DNA of 64,000 nucleotides, taken from Hyphomonas atlantica corrig. (GTDB lineage: Bacteria; Pseudomonadota; Alphaproteobacteria; Caulobacterales; Hyphomonadaceae). The position numbers and the translations under genes were made by a program. This document shows positions 35,891 to 44,414 of the stretch, in pieces; positions within the stretch are counted from its first letter, which is position 1, and every line of letters starts with the position of its first letter. The stretch is taken from the NCBI RefSeq assembly GCF_000682715.1, contig NZ_AWFH01000001.1:186001-250000 (forward strand), written 5' to 3'. The notes beneath the pieces are model-generated. The model made no database searches, was not told where the DNA came from, and saw nothing but the letters and a program-made list of their open reading frames with translations.

Positions 35891-36481
35891 ATGCCGGTCA
35901 CGATTGTCGTTACAGCTTTCAAATCCGTAGCTTCCATTTTTGGCGGGCTGCTGCTCGCCGACTTTGTCTCAGGGATTATTCACTGGTTCGAAGATCGCTA
36001 TGGGAACCCGAATTGGCCCGTCCTCGGACACACAATCCGCGCCAACCAGGAGCACCATTTCCGCCCGCGTGCATTTTTGAAGGGCTCATTCCTGTCGCGA
36101 AACCGGGAAGTGCTCGTGATAGGTGCCCTGTTCCTGATCGCCTTCTGGGCAACGGATACGCTCAACCTGTTCACCGGCTCAGCCGTCCTGTTCGGGGCGT
36201 TCTCGAACGAGTTTCACCGCGCGGCGCATCGCAGTCCGAAAGAAAACGGAAAGCTGATCACAGCCCTTCAGAAAACGGGCCTGGCCCAGTCCTTCCAGCA
36301 TCACGCCGCGCACCATCGCCTGGGCAAGGATACGCATTATTGCGTCATCACCAATTACACCAATCCCGTGCTGGAGCGGATCGGCTTCTTCCCTGCGCTG
36401 GAGCGAATTGTGAAGCGCGTGACCGGACGCACTCCCCGCCTCGACGAAAGCGTAAATGTCCGCTTCCGCCAGGCCAATTGA
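35891..36481 (+). CDS. carF: CarF/TMEM189 (Kua) family putative plasmanylethanolamine desaturase
   Basis: A 196-residue membrane protein with the His-rich di-iron signature of the Kua/TMEM189/CarF family: His31 (GIIHW), His47, His55-His56 (NQEHHFRP), His109 and His113 (EFHRAAHR), His137-138 and His141-142 (QHHAAHH) and His149. Hydrophobic segments lie at about 10-30 and 75-104. Myxobacterial CarF and animal TMEM189 introduce the vinyl-ether bond of plasmalogens using O2. GGAG before ATG 35891 decides the start. A terminator follows at 36505-36532. Whether this host makes ether lipids is not known from the window. Confidence 0.82.
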   Translation: MPVTIVVTAFKSVASIFGGLLLADFVSGIIHWFEDRYGNPNWPVLGHTIRANQEHHFRPRAFLKGSFLSRNREVLVIGALFLIAFWATDTLNLFTGSAVLFGAFSNEFHRAAHRSPKENGKLITALQKTGLAQSFQHHAAHHRLGKDTHYCVITNYTNPVLERIGFFPALERIVKRVTGRTPRLDESVNVRFRQAN

Positions 36482-36504
36482 GCAAGAGCCGCGCGCCTAC
36501 CCCT

Positions 36505-36532
36505 CCCCGCCTTCCTCTAGGGCGGGGATTTT
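36505..36532 (+). terminator. Intrinsic terminator after the CarF-like gene
   Basis: CCCCGCC (36505-36511) pairs with GGCGGGG (36521-36527) across a nine-base loop, followed by ATTTT. It sits 24 bases after the desaturase-like gene stop and 55 bases before the next gene start. Confidence 0.75.
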
Positions 36533-36587
36533 CATTGCGACGCCAGCCCGTAATCTGCGCAGCAAACAAAAACAGGGAGAAAACACC

Positions 36588-37361
36588 ATGGATCTGGGCT
36601 TGAACGGGAAGACAGTCTTCATTGCTGGCGCCAGCCGCGGCATCGGACTGGGCATCGCAGAAGCTTTGCTGGCCGAAGGGGCGAAAGTCGCCTTGGCAGC
36701 GCGCGGCGAGGAAAAACTTGAACAGGAACGCGCGCGCCTTGCCGCGGTGTATGGCGAAGACAATGTCTGGGCCCGCGCGGGAGACCTCAGAGATTCGCGC
36801 ACTGTCGAGACGATGATCGACACGATCGAGAACGAACTCGGCGAGCTATGGGGCGCCGTCGCGAATGTCGGCCTCCACCCCTGCCCTCCGGGATTCGAGG
36901 TTGATGACTCAACCTGGGACGCAGGCATTTCCCAGAATCTGGATTCGGCATTCTTCCTCGCCCGCTCGGCCCTTCGACGGATGGATCCTCGCGGCGAAGG
37001 CTCAATCCTGATGATCTCTTCCATCGCCGGCCTCACCGGGCTCGGCACGCCGCTTACCTATGGCACGTCGAAAGCCGCGATGAATCACCTGACCAAGGAA
37101 CTCGCCCGGGTGTCCGGTCGCAACAATGTGCGTATCAACGCCATTGCACCCGGCAACATCATCTTCCCGGATGGCGAATGGGAAGAGCGCATCAATGGCG
37201 ACCGCGGCGACGCCTGGAAACGCTGGATCAAGCGCGAAGTGCCACTCCAGCGATTCGGCAGACCGGAAGAAATCGGATCCGCCGCTGCCTTCCTGCTCAG
37301 CCCCGTCGCCAGCTTCATCACAGGCGCGATCGTTCCTGTGGACGGTGGCCAGACCCGCTAG
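36588..37361 (+). CDS. SDR family oxidoreductase
   Basis: Classical short-chain dehydrogenase of 257 aa from ATG 36588, which has GGGAGA upstream; the longer frame from 36456 would run through the preceding terminator. Motifs: FIAGASRGIGLGIAEAL (TGxxxGIG-like with Ala for Thr), VANVG in place of NNAG, catalytic Ser in MISSIAG, and YGTSKAAMNHLTKELA. It ends with FGRPEEIGSAAAFLLSPVASFITGAIVPVDGGQ, as in FabG-like SDRs. Substrate unknown. Convergent with bioB (4 bases apart). Confidence 0.88.
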   Translation: MDLGLNGKTVFIAGASRGIGLGIAEALLAEGAKVALAARGEEKLEQERARLAAVYGEDNVWARAGDLRDSRTVETMIDTIENELGELWGAVANVGLHPCPPGFEVDDSTWDAGISQNLDSAFFLARSALRRMDPRGEGSILMISSIAGLTGLGTPLTYGTSKAAMNHLTKELARVSGRNNVRINAIAPGNIIFPDGEWEERINGDRGDAWKRWIKREVPLQRFGRPEEIGSAAAFLLSPVASFITGAIVPVDGGQTR

Positions 37362-37365
37362 CGGG

Positions 37366-38367
37366 TCACGCCCCGATCAGGGTGGTCCGCTTCGCAGGGG
37401 ATTCCATGTCCTCGCGCGGAGCGGCTTCCATCCCCATCTTGCCCATCAGGGCAGCGTCCTCATCCATTTCCGGATTGTCGGTGGTCAGCAAACGGTCGCC
37501 CACAAAGATGGAATTCGCTCCCGCCAACAGGCAGAGCGCCTGACCTTCATCGGTCATGCCCTCGCGGCCTGCGGACAGGCGAACCCAGCTCTTCGGGAAC
37601 ACAATGCGACAAACGGCGATTGCACGCGCCATCTCGATAACCGAAATCGCCGGGCTGTCGCCAAGAGGCGTTCCTTCGATGGGCACCAGCATGTTCACCG
37701 GCACGCTTTCGGGATGAGGTGACAGTTTTGACAATTCATGGATCAGGCCGATCCGGTCTTCACGGCTTTCACCCATCCCCAGAATGCCGCCGCAACACAG
37801 CTTGAGGCCCGCTTCGCGCGCACGGCCCAGCGTTTCGAGACGGTCGTCATAGGTGCGCGTTGACACGACATTCCCGTAGTATTCGGGCGATGTATCGAGA
37901 TTGTGATTGTAGTAATCCAGACCAGCTGATTTCAGCGCCTCGGCCTGACCATCATCCAGCATGCCCAGCGTGACGCAAGTCTCCAGCCCTTCTGCCTTCA
38001 CAGCCTCGATCATGGCGGCGACTTTTGGCACATCGCGATCCTTCAGACTGCGCCATGCCGCGCCCATGCAGAACCGATCCGCACCATTCTCTTTCGCCCG
38101 GCGCGCAGCCGACACAACCTCGTCCAGTGGCATCAATTTTGACGCTTCAAGCCCGGTGTCGAAATGGGCGGACTGGCTGCAATATCCGCAATTCTCAGCG
38201 CAGCCGCCTGTCTTGATGGATAGCAATTGGGACTTCTGAACTTTCCCATCCGGCCAGTTCGCCTGCTTCACGGACAGGGCCTGCGCCATCAGCGTATCAA
38301 GCGGTTGCGTATACAATGCGGCGATTTCATCCCGGGTCCAGTCATGGCGAGGGGAAAGGTCTGTCAT
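37366..38367 (-). CDS. bioB: Biotin synthase
   Basis: Radical-SAM enzyme inserting sulfur into dethiobiotin. The radical SAM motif is GGCAENCGYCSQSAHF (CxxxCxxC), preceded by LLSIKTGGC, and family landmarks YNHNLDTSPEYYGNVVSTRTYDDRLETL and GLKLCCGGILGMGES with the [2Fe-2S] ligand cysteines are present. The arginine ligand region VRLSAGREGM is also seen. Length 333 aa is normal. No other bio gene is nearby and I saw no BioR-like box in the upstream 138 bases. It is divergent from the VTT-domain gene. Confidence 0.96.
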   Translation of the reverse strand: MTDLSPRHDWTRDEIAALYTQPLDTLMAQALSVKQANWPDGKVQKSQLLSIKTGGCAENCGYCSQSAHFDTGLEASKLMPLDEVVSAARRAKENGADRFCMGAAWRSLKDRDVPKVAAMIEAVKAEGLETCVTLGMLDDGQAEALKSAGLDYYNHNLDTSPEYYGNVVSTRTYDDRLETLGRAREAGLKLCCGGILGMGESREDRIGLIHELSKLSPHPESVPVNMLVPIEGTPLGDSPAISVIEMARAIAVCRIVFPKSWVRLSAGREGMTDEGQALCLLAGANSIFVGDRLLTTDNPEMDEDAALMGKMGMEAAPREDMESPAKRTTLIGA

Positions 38368-38505
38368 GCGGGGGAATCCTTCAGAATCTACAATCGTTCG
38401 GCAGACTACGTATCGGTGTGCTACGGATCGATCAACTGCTGCATAAATTAACTTTGCGGCACCCGGCGGAATGCCGTAAATCGCGGCAAGTCTGAAAGTA
38501 CGCTC

Positions 38506-39249
38506 ATGGACACCCAGCCAGCTCCGAAAAAAGTTCTCGACGCCAATGCCCGCCGAGGTGCCATCATCGGCGGGGTTGCACTGTTGGTAATTCTGGTCCT
38601 GTTCCTGATCGGAAAGACCACAAACCTGACCGACCTTGAAGCGCTGCAGACCACGATGGAAAGCATCGCTGCCAGCCCGTGGGCGCTTCCGGCATTGATC
38701 GTGCTATTCGTTGTCGGCGCCTTTGTCGGCATTCCGCAATTTGCCCTGTTGGCGATCTCTATTGCCATGTTCGGGCCTTGGCTCGGTGCCTTCATGGGGT
38801 GGATTGCAAACATGGTGGCAGGGGCCGCGACGTTTTATGCCGGACGGCTAGCGGGCGAGAAAACCTTCCGTCGCTATGCTGGCGAGACGGCCAACAAGCT
38901 GTCTGGCTTTGTCGGTCGCAATGCCTTGATGACCAGCGCAATCGTCCGGAACGTACCGGCTGGCCCTGCCCTGCTCGTGAACATGGCATTCGGGGTCAGC
39001 CATGCAAAGTTCCTGCACTACTGGGCCGGCATGGGCGTCGGTATCATTCCGAAGATCGCCCTGATCGCATTTGCAGGTCAGAGCCTATTTGCTGCCTTCA
39101 AAGGCAATCCGCTCGTCGCCATCGCCGCTGCGGGCGCCGCCATTGCGGTCTATATCGCCATCGCCGCCTATGCGCGCGCCCGCATGCGCAAGGCGGGGCA
39201 ATCTGTTGCCCTCATTCCGCAAAACGAGGTTGACAGCGCCGCGCCATAG
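38506..39249 (+). CDS. VTT-domain (TVP38/TMEM64, DedA-like) membrane protein
   Basis: A 247-residue polytopic protein: TM segments at about residues 19-39, 63-95, 100-118, 150-180 and 195-215. The VTT core reads VVGAFVGIPQFALLAISIAMFGPWLGAFMGWIANMVAGAATFYAGRLAG, with the conserved Gly-rich re-entrant pattern, and later IVRNVPAGPALLVNMAFGVS. DedA/TVP38 proteins are linked to lipid (undecaprenyl phosphate or phospholipid) flipping. Its TAG ends four bases before the leuA leader ATG, so the leader may be transcribed from, or reinitiated after, this gene. Confidence 0.83.
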   Translation: MDTQPAPKKVLDANARRGAIIGGVALLVILVLFLIGKTTNLTDLEALQTTMESIAASPWALPALIVLFVVGAFVGIPQFALLAISIAMFGPWLGAFMGWIANMVAGAATFYAGRLAGEKTFRRYAGETANKLSGFVGRNALMTSAIVRNVPAGPALLVNMAFGVSHAKFLHYWAGMGVGIIPKIALIAFAGQSLFAAFKGNPLVAIAAAGAAIAVYIAIAAYARARMRKAGQSVALIPQNEVDSAAP

Positions 39250-39253
39250 GCCG

Positions 39254-39328
39254 ATGAAGCTCCATATGTGGAATAAATTGCCTCTTCAGCTACTGCTTAC
39301 CGGCCCCTGGCCGGTGATGTCTGCCTAG
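39254..39328 (+). CDS. Putative leucine-rich leader peptide of leuA
   Basis: A 24-codon ORF directly before leuA, with the core KLPLQLLLTGPWP. Its Leu codons are TTG, CTT, CTA, CTG and CTT, mostly rare types for this GC-rich genome, clustered just before a strong hairpin. An internal ATG at 39266 could shorten it to 20 codons. No strong Shine-Dalgarno precedes either start; the upstream VTT gene stops four bases earlier, so coupled reinitiation is possible. The arrangement fits leucine-responsive control of leuA. Confidence 0.65.
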   Translation: MKLHMWNKLPLQLLLTGPWPVMSA

Positions 39329-39359
39329 GGTTCAGCCAGGGCAAGCACGCGGTCAGGGG
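39299..39359 (+). promoter_or_regulatory. Mutually exclusive RNA helices in the leuA leader
   Basis: ACCGGCC (39299-39305) pairs with GGCCGGT (39309-39315) around loop CCT, inside the 3' part of the leader ORF. The same bases can instead pair downstream: CCCTGGC (39305-39311) with GCCAGGG (39335-39341), or CCCCTGGCC (39304-39312) with GGTCAGGGG (39351-39359, one G-T). Competing helices over a Leu-rich ORF are what an attenuator would show, but there is no T-run, so any terminator is not a standard intrinsic one. Confidence 0.55.
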
Positions 39360-39404
39360 GTACAATCAACCTCACACTCCATTCCCAGACCCGGTAGCTA
39401 GACA

Positions 39405-40946
39405 ATGTCCACTTCATCCAATCCTCACATCCGTATCTTCGACACAACCTTGCGTGACGGCGAACAATCGCCTGGCGCCTCCATGACCCATAATGAAAAG
39501 CTCGAACTGGCCGAGTTGATGGAAACCATGGGCGTCGATGTCATCGAAGCCGGTTTCCCCGCCGCGTCCGAAGGCGACTTCGCCGCGGTCAGCGCCATTG
39601 CAGAGCAATCCAGGTCGGCCATCATTTGTGGCCTCGCCCGCTCGACGCCGAACGACATCGAGCGCTGCGCCGAAGCGGTGAAGAAGTCGGCCCGCCCACG
39701 CATTCATACCTTCATTTCGACCAGCCCGGTCCACATGAAGCACAAGCTGAAGATGGGCCCGAACGCTGTTCTGGAAGCCGTCGGCCGCTCAGTTGCGCAG
39801 GCCCGCAATCACACCGACGACGTCGAATGGTCCGCCGAAGACGCGACACGTACGGAATTCGACTTCCTGTGCAAATGTATCGACACAGCCATCGCCAGCG
39901 GCGCAACCACGATCAACCTGCCAGATACGGTCGGCTATTCGCATCCAGATGAATATGGCGCCCTGTTCCGGCGGGTGATCGAGACGGTGCCAAATTCCGA
40001 CAAGGTGATCTGGTCTGCGCATTGCCACAACGATTTGGGTCTGGCAGTCGCCAACTCCATCAATGCCGTCGCCAATGGCGCGCGTCAGGTGGAATGCGCC
40101 ATCAATGGCCTGGGTGAGCGCGCGGGCAACGCCGCTCTGGAAGAAATCGTGATGGCAATGAAGGTGCGCAGCGACACGCTGCCCTTCGAGACAGACATCA
40201 AGCCGGCCTATCTTTCCCGCGCCTCGGCAATGGTCAGCCGCATCACCGGCTTCCCTGTGCAGTACAACAAGGCCATCGTGGGCAAGAATGCCTTCGCACA
40301 CGAAAGCGGCATCCACCAGGATGGCATGCTGAAGAATGCCGAAACCTATGAAATCATGCGGCCAGAAGATGTTGGCGTCGCCAAGACATCCCTGGTCATG
40401 GGCAAGCACTCCGGACGTCACGCCTTCCGCGACAAGCTGGAAGCGCTTGGCTACAGCATGGAAGGTGAGGCCCTGAACGATGCGTTCAAGCGCTTCAAGG
40501 CGCTGGCCGACCGCAAGAAACACGTCTTCGATGATGACATCATCGCGCTGGTCGATGATCAATTGGCGACTGAAGGTGAGCGGATCGCATTCAAGCGCCT
40601 GCGTGTGGTTGCTGGCACGGATGGACCTCAGACTGCCGAAATCGATCTGGTTGTCGAAGGTGAAGACAAGTTCGCGATCGCGCGTGGAAACGGGCCGGTA
40701 GACGCCGTGTTCAACGCCATTCGCGAGATCGTCCCACATGAGGGCAAGCTGGAGCTGTACCAGGTCCACGCCGTCACCGGAGGCACGGATGCGCAAGCCA
40801 CTGTGTCTGTCCGGCTCAACAGCGATGGCATCATGTCCACGGGACGCTCATCCGATCCGGATACGCTGGTCGCAAGTGCCAAGGCATATCTCCATGCTGT
40901 GAACAAGCTGGAGGCCCGCAAGGCCAAACGGTCGCAAGCCGCCTGA
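39405..40946 (+). CDS. leuA: 2-isopropylmalate synthase
   Basis: Condenses acetyl-CoA with 2-ketoisovalerate, the committed step to leucine; the ketoisovalerate derives from the IlvBH/IlvC pathway encoded at 8-12 kb. HMGL-like TIM barrel: RIFDTTLRDGEQSPGASM, metal-ligand region HCHNDLGLAVANS, GLGERAGNAALEE. The linker and C-terminal LeuA allosteric dimer domain (from about residue 390, ITLVDDQL-like IALVDDQLATEGERIAFKRL) bind leucine for feedback inhibition. Length 513 aa is typical. The start has a poor Shine-Dalgarno (GGTAGCTAG), which may be part of its control. Confidence 0.96.
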   Translation: MSTSSNPHIRIFDTTLRDGEQSPGASMTHNEKLELAELMETMGVDVIEAGFPAASEGDFAAVSAIAEQSRSAIICGLARSTPNDIERCAEAVKKSARPRIHTFISTSPVHMKHKLKMGPNAVLEAVGRSVAQARNHTDDVEWSAEDATRTEFDFLCKCIDTAIASGATTINLPDTVGYSHPDEYGALFRRVIETVPNSDKVIWSAHCHNDLGLAVANSINAVANGARQVECAINGLGERAGNAALEEIVMAMKVRSDTLPFETDIKPAYLSRASAMVSRITGFPVQYNKAIVGKNAFAHESGIHQDGMLKNAETYEIMRPEDVGVAKTSLVMGKHSGRHAFRDKLEALGYSMEGEALNDAFKRFKALADRKKHVFDDDIIALVDDQLATEGERIAFKRLRVVAGTDGPQTAEIDLVVEGEDKFAIARGNGPVDAVFNAIREIVPHEGKLELYQVHAVTGGTDAQATVSVRLNSDGIMSTGRSSDPDTLVASAKAYLHAVNKLEARKAKRSQAA

Positions 40947-40980
40947 TCCAGCAGCACTCGCAATATAAAGATTACCCGAA

Positions 40981-41874
40981 ATGGATCTCTGGATTTCCAT
41001 GACGCTGGCGGCTGCGTTCTGCCAGAACCTCCGCTCTGCGTTTCAGAAACAGCTGAAAGACCGGCTCAGCACATGGGGATCGACAGCAACCCGCTTCGTT
41101 TATGCGGCGCCGCTAGCAATCGCCGTGCTGCTCGCCCTGACTTTGGGACGCGGTGCGCCCCTGCCCAACCTGTCGGGCCAGTTCTTTGCGTTCGCCCTTG
41201 TCGGCGCGGTCGCGCAAGTGCTGGCGACGGGATTGCTGATCCACCTGTTCTCACGCGCCAATTTTGCGGCGGCCACCGCCTTCACCAAGACTGAGCCGAT
41301 TCAGGCGGCGCTGGTGGGAATTCTGCTTCTGGGGGACGCGCTCACGCTGCCTGCCTTGCTGGCAATCCTTACCAGCATCGTTGGCATCATCCTGATCTCG
41401 CTTCCCAAGGGCAAGGACGGGAAATGGCGCCCCGATGGTGCCTTATGGATCGGGCTGCTGTCAGGGGCGTGCTTTGCCGTGTCTTCAGTGTCGCTTCGCG
41501 GTGCATCCCTGTCGCTTGGCGACGCCAATGTGGTGCTCAGTACATCCACGACGCTGGCCTTTGTAACGGTCGTCCAGTCAGCCCTGCTGCTTGTCTGGCT
41601 TCGCCTGAGAGAGCCCGGTCAGACCGCCCGACTCTTCGGGGCATGGCGTCATGCCGGGTGGGTGGGGCTGATCGGCTTTCTGGGGTCGATGGCCTGGGTG
41701 GCCGCGTTCACGTTGAAAGATGCTGCGAGCGTGAAGGCTGTTGGTCAGGTCGAAATCCTGTTCACCCTTGTCGCTTCACGTCTCATGTTCCGGGAGCGCG
41801 TATCGTTGCTGGAAGTCGCAGGAATTCTCCTGCTTGCCTCGGGTGTCGTCGCAATCGTCATGCTGAGCCGCTGA
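40981..41874 (+). CDS. EamA/DMT-family transporter
   Basis: A 297-residue protein with about ten TM helices arranged as two EamA halves (residues about 1-140 and 150-297). The first half has TATRFVYAAPLAIAVLLAL and FTKTEPIQAALVGILLLGDALTLPALLAILTSIVGIILI; the second repeats this as GQVEILFTLVASRLMFRERVSLLEVAGILLLASGVVAIV. DMT permeases export amino acids or metabolites; the substrate is unknown. It starts 34 bases after leuA, so co-transcription with leuA is plausible, and amino acid efflux would be a reasonable guess. Convergent with the coiled-coil gene. Confidence 0.87.
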   Translation: MDLWISMTLAAAFCQNLRSAFQKQLKDRLSTWGSTATRFVYAAPLAIAVLLALTLGRGAPLPNLSGQFFAFALVGAVAQVLATGLLIHLFSRANFAAATAFTKTEPIQAALVGILLLGDALTLPALLAILTSIVGIILISLPKGKDGKWRPDGALWIGLLSGACFAVSSVSLRGASLSLGDANVVLSTSTTLAFVTVVQSALLLVWLRLREPGQTARLFGAWRHAGWVGLIGFLGSMAWVAAFTLKDAASVKAVGQVEILFTLVASRLMFRERVSLLEVAGILLLASGVVAIVMLSR

Positions 41875-44034
41875 CTACAGCGCAGCATCCAGCAACAGAT
41901 AGGCCGCAAGACGCGCACTGGCATTGCGCCCGGTCTTCTGCGTCTGCTCCAGCGCGTGAAGGGCGTCTTCGGATTCCATGTCGAGGAAATCTCGCGCGAG
42001 ATCCATCAATTCGCGGTCATTGCGCAGGCGCTGGGTGACCCGTTCCACCTGACGTCCCGCTTGGGAGATGATCGCGGATTTGCGCTCTTTCACACCGCGG
42101 CGCGCGGCCTCGGCAATTTTGCGCTTGGCTTTCGGGCGGATCGCTTCCGGCAGGATAATGCCGGATGTCTGCAGCCGGTCGATCAGTTCTTCGGCCACTT
42201 CTTCGCGCTCCCGCACCGGACGGTCTTCGCGGCTCATGTCGGAGATAATATCCCGCCATCCCATTTCCGCGCCGGAAGCTGGCGGTGAGGACGGCTGGGC
42301 TGGCACCATTGGCGCTGGCTCAGCCTCGACTGCCGGTTCAGGCAATTCTGGCGCAGCCGGCAGGAAATCTGTCGCCCGGCGTCGTGGGGTCTCGTCAGGC
42401 GTCGGCGCGTCGAGCGGCACGTCATCATGGCGACGACGCAACAGGTGTGGCGCAGGCTCTGGCTGGCGCTTCTCCAGCTCTCGGCCAAAGTCCCATGTGT
42501 CTTCCGGCACATCAGGTTCATCGCTCAGGCTTGCATCGGCCAGGGCATCTGCAGCGGCGTCGAACAATTCGTCTTCCATGCTCGGCCGGGCCGCGGGAGC
42601 GGGCTTTGGTGCGGCGGGCCGCTCTACGGGTTCATCGTCCGCCTGCTCGGGCGCGGGCTCAGGCACATGACCGTTGCGGACAATTGGATGATAACCATTG
42701 GCATGGCCGTTCCCATTGCGGACAGGCGCAGGCTCGAACGTGTCATCCTCTTCAAATTCATCATCGAAAGATTCGGCATCGAAGGGTTCAGGCTCGAACT
42801 CCGTGTCTGCCTCGAACTCGGGCTCAGCCTGAGGCGGCACGATGGCTGGCGGGCCCTGCTCCGGCTCAATCTCGCCCCGTGAAGCATCCTCTTCGACAGT
42901 CGCCTGGCGCAGCTTGTGTTCCATGCGGACCGTATCAGCCTTGGCGGCGTATTCGGCAGACCTGATCGCTGCAGCGGCCTCATCTCCCGCTTCGCGCAGA
43001 CGCGCCAGAGCCCGCGCCGCGTTTTCTGCGGCTTCACGTGTGGAATTGTTGATTTCATGATTGGCGCGTCGGGCCCCGTCCAGCGCTGAAGAGACTGCAT
43101 CCTTCAGGGCGTCACCCGTGGTCATCGCCGCCGCAGCGGCAATCTCCCCTGCCCGCACCGCGGCGTCCACCGTCCGGCGGGACTGGTCGAGCTTCTCCTC
43201 AACGCGAGAAACCGCGAATGTCAGCGTTTCGGTACGCGTGGCGGCGTCGCGGGCAAGCGCATCAAGTTCAACCAGCTTTTCAGAGAGTGTCCGGCCAGCG
43301 AGTTGCATGCTCTCAAGGCGTTGTTCCAGCGCCCCGTCGGCGCGAGAAACTTCTTCGCTGGCATCGCGGGCGGCTTTCACCATCATCTGTGCCTGACGCG
43401 GGATTGCCTCGTTCAGCGATTGCATGTGTGTGCGCAAATCCCGGGCGAGCCCTTCCAGGGCGTGCCGCTCCTGGCCCAGCCGCTCCGTAAGCTCGCGGGC
43501 ATTGTCCGCGCTGGCATAGGCGACCGATTCCAACCGCAACCGCTCGTCGCCAATTTCCCCGGCCATCGCCTTCATTGCAGACAGGGCATGCGCCATCGCC
43601 CGATCCACTTCAGCGGCGGCCTGCTTCATCTGCTCTGCAAAGGTAATGCCCTCAGTCCCTGCCTCGCGGGCCGGCGCCATCAGGCGAACGGCAGCCTCCA
43701 TAACCAATGCGTTGGACGCCGCGGCGCGACGATTGGTTCGGCCCATATATCCGGCCATGATCATCAGGAGAGCGGGCACGACCAGCGCCATGCCACCCCC
43801 TGCCAAAACCAGTGGGGGCATGAGTTTCAGCTCGTCCACACCCCAGAGGCCCACGGCCATGGAGATTGCACCGACGATCCAGAAAACAGCTACGACAAAT
43901 CCAGTGACAACCATCCAGCTGCCGCCATGACGGGCGAGCTCGAAGTTCTCAGACGCCTCTTGCCTGACAAGCAAATCGCGGCCAGACGGGCGAGCGGCGG
44001 GCATATCGTCCATAGTGGGAGTATACCGCGACAT
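41875..44034 (-). CDS. Two-TM coiled-coil protein with acidic linker (TipN-like architecture)
   Basis: A 719-residue protein. A short cytoplasmic N-terminus precedes two TM helices (about 41-63 and 72-95). A long Ala/Glu/Arg-rich coiled coil at about 105-385 has heptad stretches such as LERLGQERHALEGLARDLRTH-type segments. A disordered acidic/Pro-rich region spans about 390-600 (EFEPEPFDAESFDDEFEEDD and a repeated RNGNGH/RNGH motif). The end is a compact helical C-terminal domain (about 610-719). Two N-terminal TMs plus a big coiled coil resemble the Caulobacter polarity factor TipN, but I cannot confirm homology by eye. It lies downstream of a 47-residue membrane protein gene on the same strand. 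Confidence 0.7.
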   Translation of the reverse strand: MSRYTPTMDDMPAARPSGRDLLVRQEASENFELARHGGSWMVVTGFVVAVFWIVGAISMAVGLWGVDELKLMPPLVLAGGGMALVVPALLMIMAGYMGRTNRRAAASNALVMEAAVRLMAPAREAGTEGITFAEQMKQAAAEVDRAMAHALSAMKAMAGEIGDERLRLESVAYASADNARELTERLGQERHALEGLARDLRTHMQSLNEAIPRQAQMMVKAARDASEEVSRADGALEQRLESMQLAGRTLSEKLVELDALARDAATRTETLTFAVSRVEEKLDQSRRTVDAAVRAGEIAAAAAMTTGDALKDAVSSALDGARRANHEINNSTREAAENAARALARLREAGDEAAAAIRSAEYAAKADTVRMEHKLRQATVEEDASRGEIEPEQGPPAIVPPQAEPEFEADTEFEPEPFDAESFDDEFEEDDTFEPAPVRNGNGHANGYHPIVRNGHVPEPAPEQADDEPVERPAAPKPAPAARPSMEDELFDAAADALADASLSDEPDVPEDTWDFGRELEKRQPEPAPHLLRRRHDDVPLDAPTPDETPRRRATDFLPAAPELPEPAVEAEPAPMVPAQPSSPPASGAEMGWRDIISDMSREDRPVREREEVAEELIDRLQTSGIILPEAIRPKAKRKIAEAARRGVKERKSAIISQAGRQVERVTQRLRNDRELMDLARDFLDMESEDALHALEQTQKTGRNASARLAAYLLLDAAL

Positions 44035-44089
44035 TTCGCCCGGCGCGAGACCACAATGTGTGCATTTATGGGCGGGGTTCGTAAACGCC

Positions 44090-44233
44090 TTAGCGCGCGA
44101 GCAGCGCGCTTACGGCCACATTCTGCCGGGAGGTATCCTGAGCTTCATCATGCTCAGGCGTGAATTCCAGACCAAGCCAAGCCAGAACGGCCGCCAAAAC
44201 CAGATTACGCACAAACACAACGAACGCCAGCAT
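44090..44233 (-). CDS. Small (47 aa) predicted membrane protein
   Basis: Minus-strand ORF from ATG (44231-44233) to TAA (44090-44092), preceded by GGGGAAG at a good distance. Residues 3-22 form one hydrophobic helix (AFVVFVRNLVLAAVLAWLGL); the tail is polar (EFTPEHDEAQDTS) and ends SALLAR. It is immediately upstream of, and co-directional with, the two-TM coiled-coil gene (55 bases apart). Its translation is unproven; it is supported by the Shine-Dalgarno, start and compact hydrophobic-then-polar design. Confidence 0.5.
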   Translation of the reverse strand: MLAFVVFVRNLVLAAVLAWLGLEFTPEHDEAQDTSRQNVAVSALLAR

Positions 44234-44414
44234 CGTTCTTCCCCAGAGCCAAAACAGAAACGCGCCACGGAAGTGGGCGCAGATGAATAATAGTTCAAAA
44301 AGGGCTTTTCGACAATCGATAAATTCACGTCGCGCAGAGAATTCGGAATTTGTGATTTCGTTAACGATTGGTCAGCCCGTCACTGCGACAGTGAACCTTC
44401 CGGAGCAAAATGCC

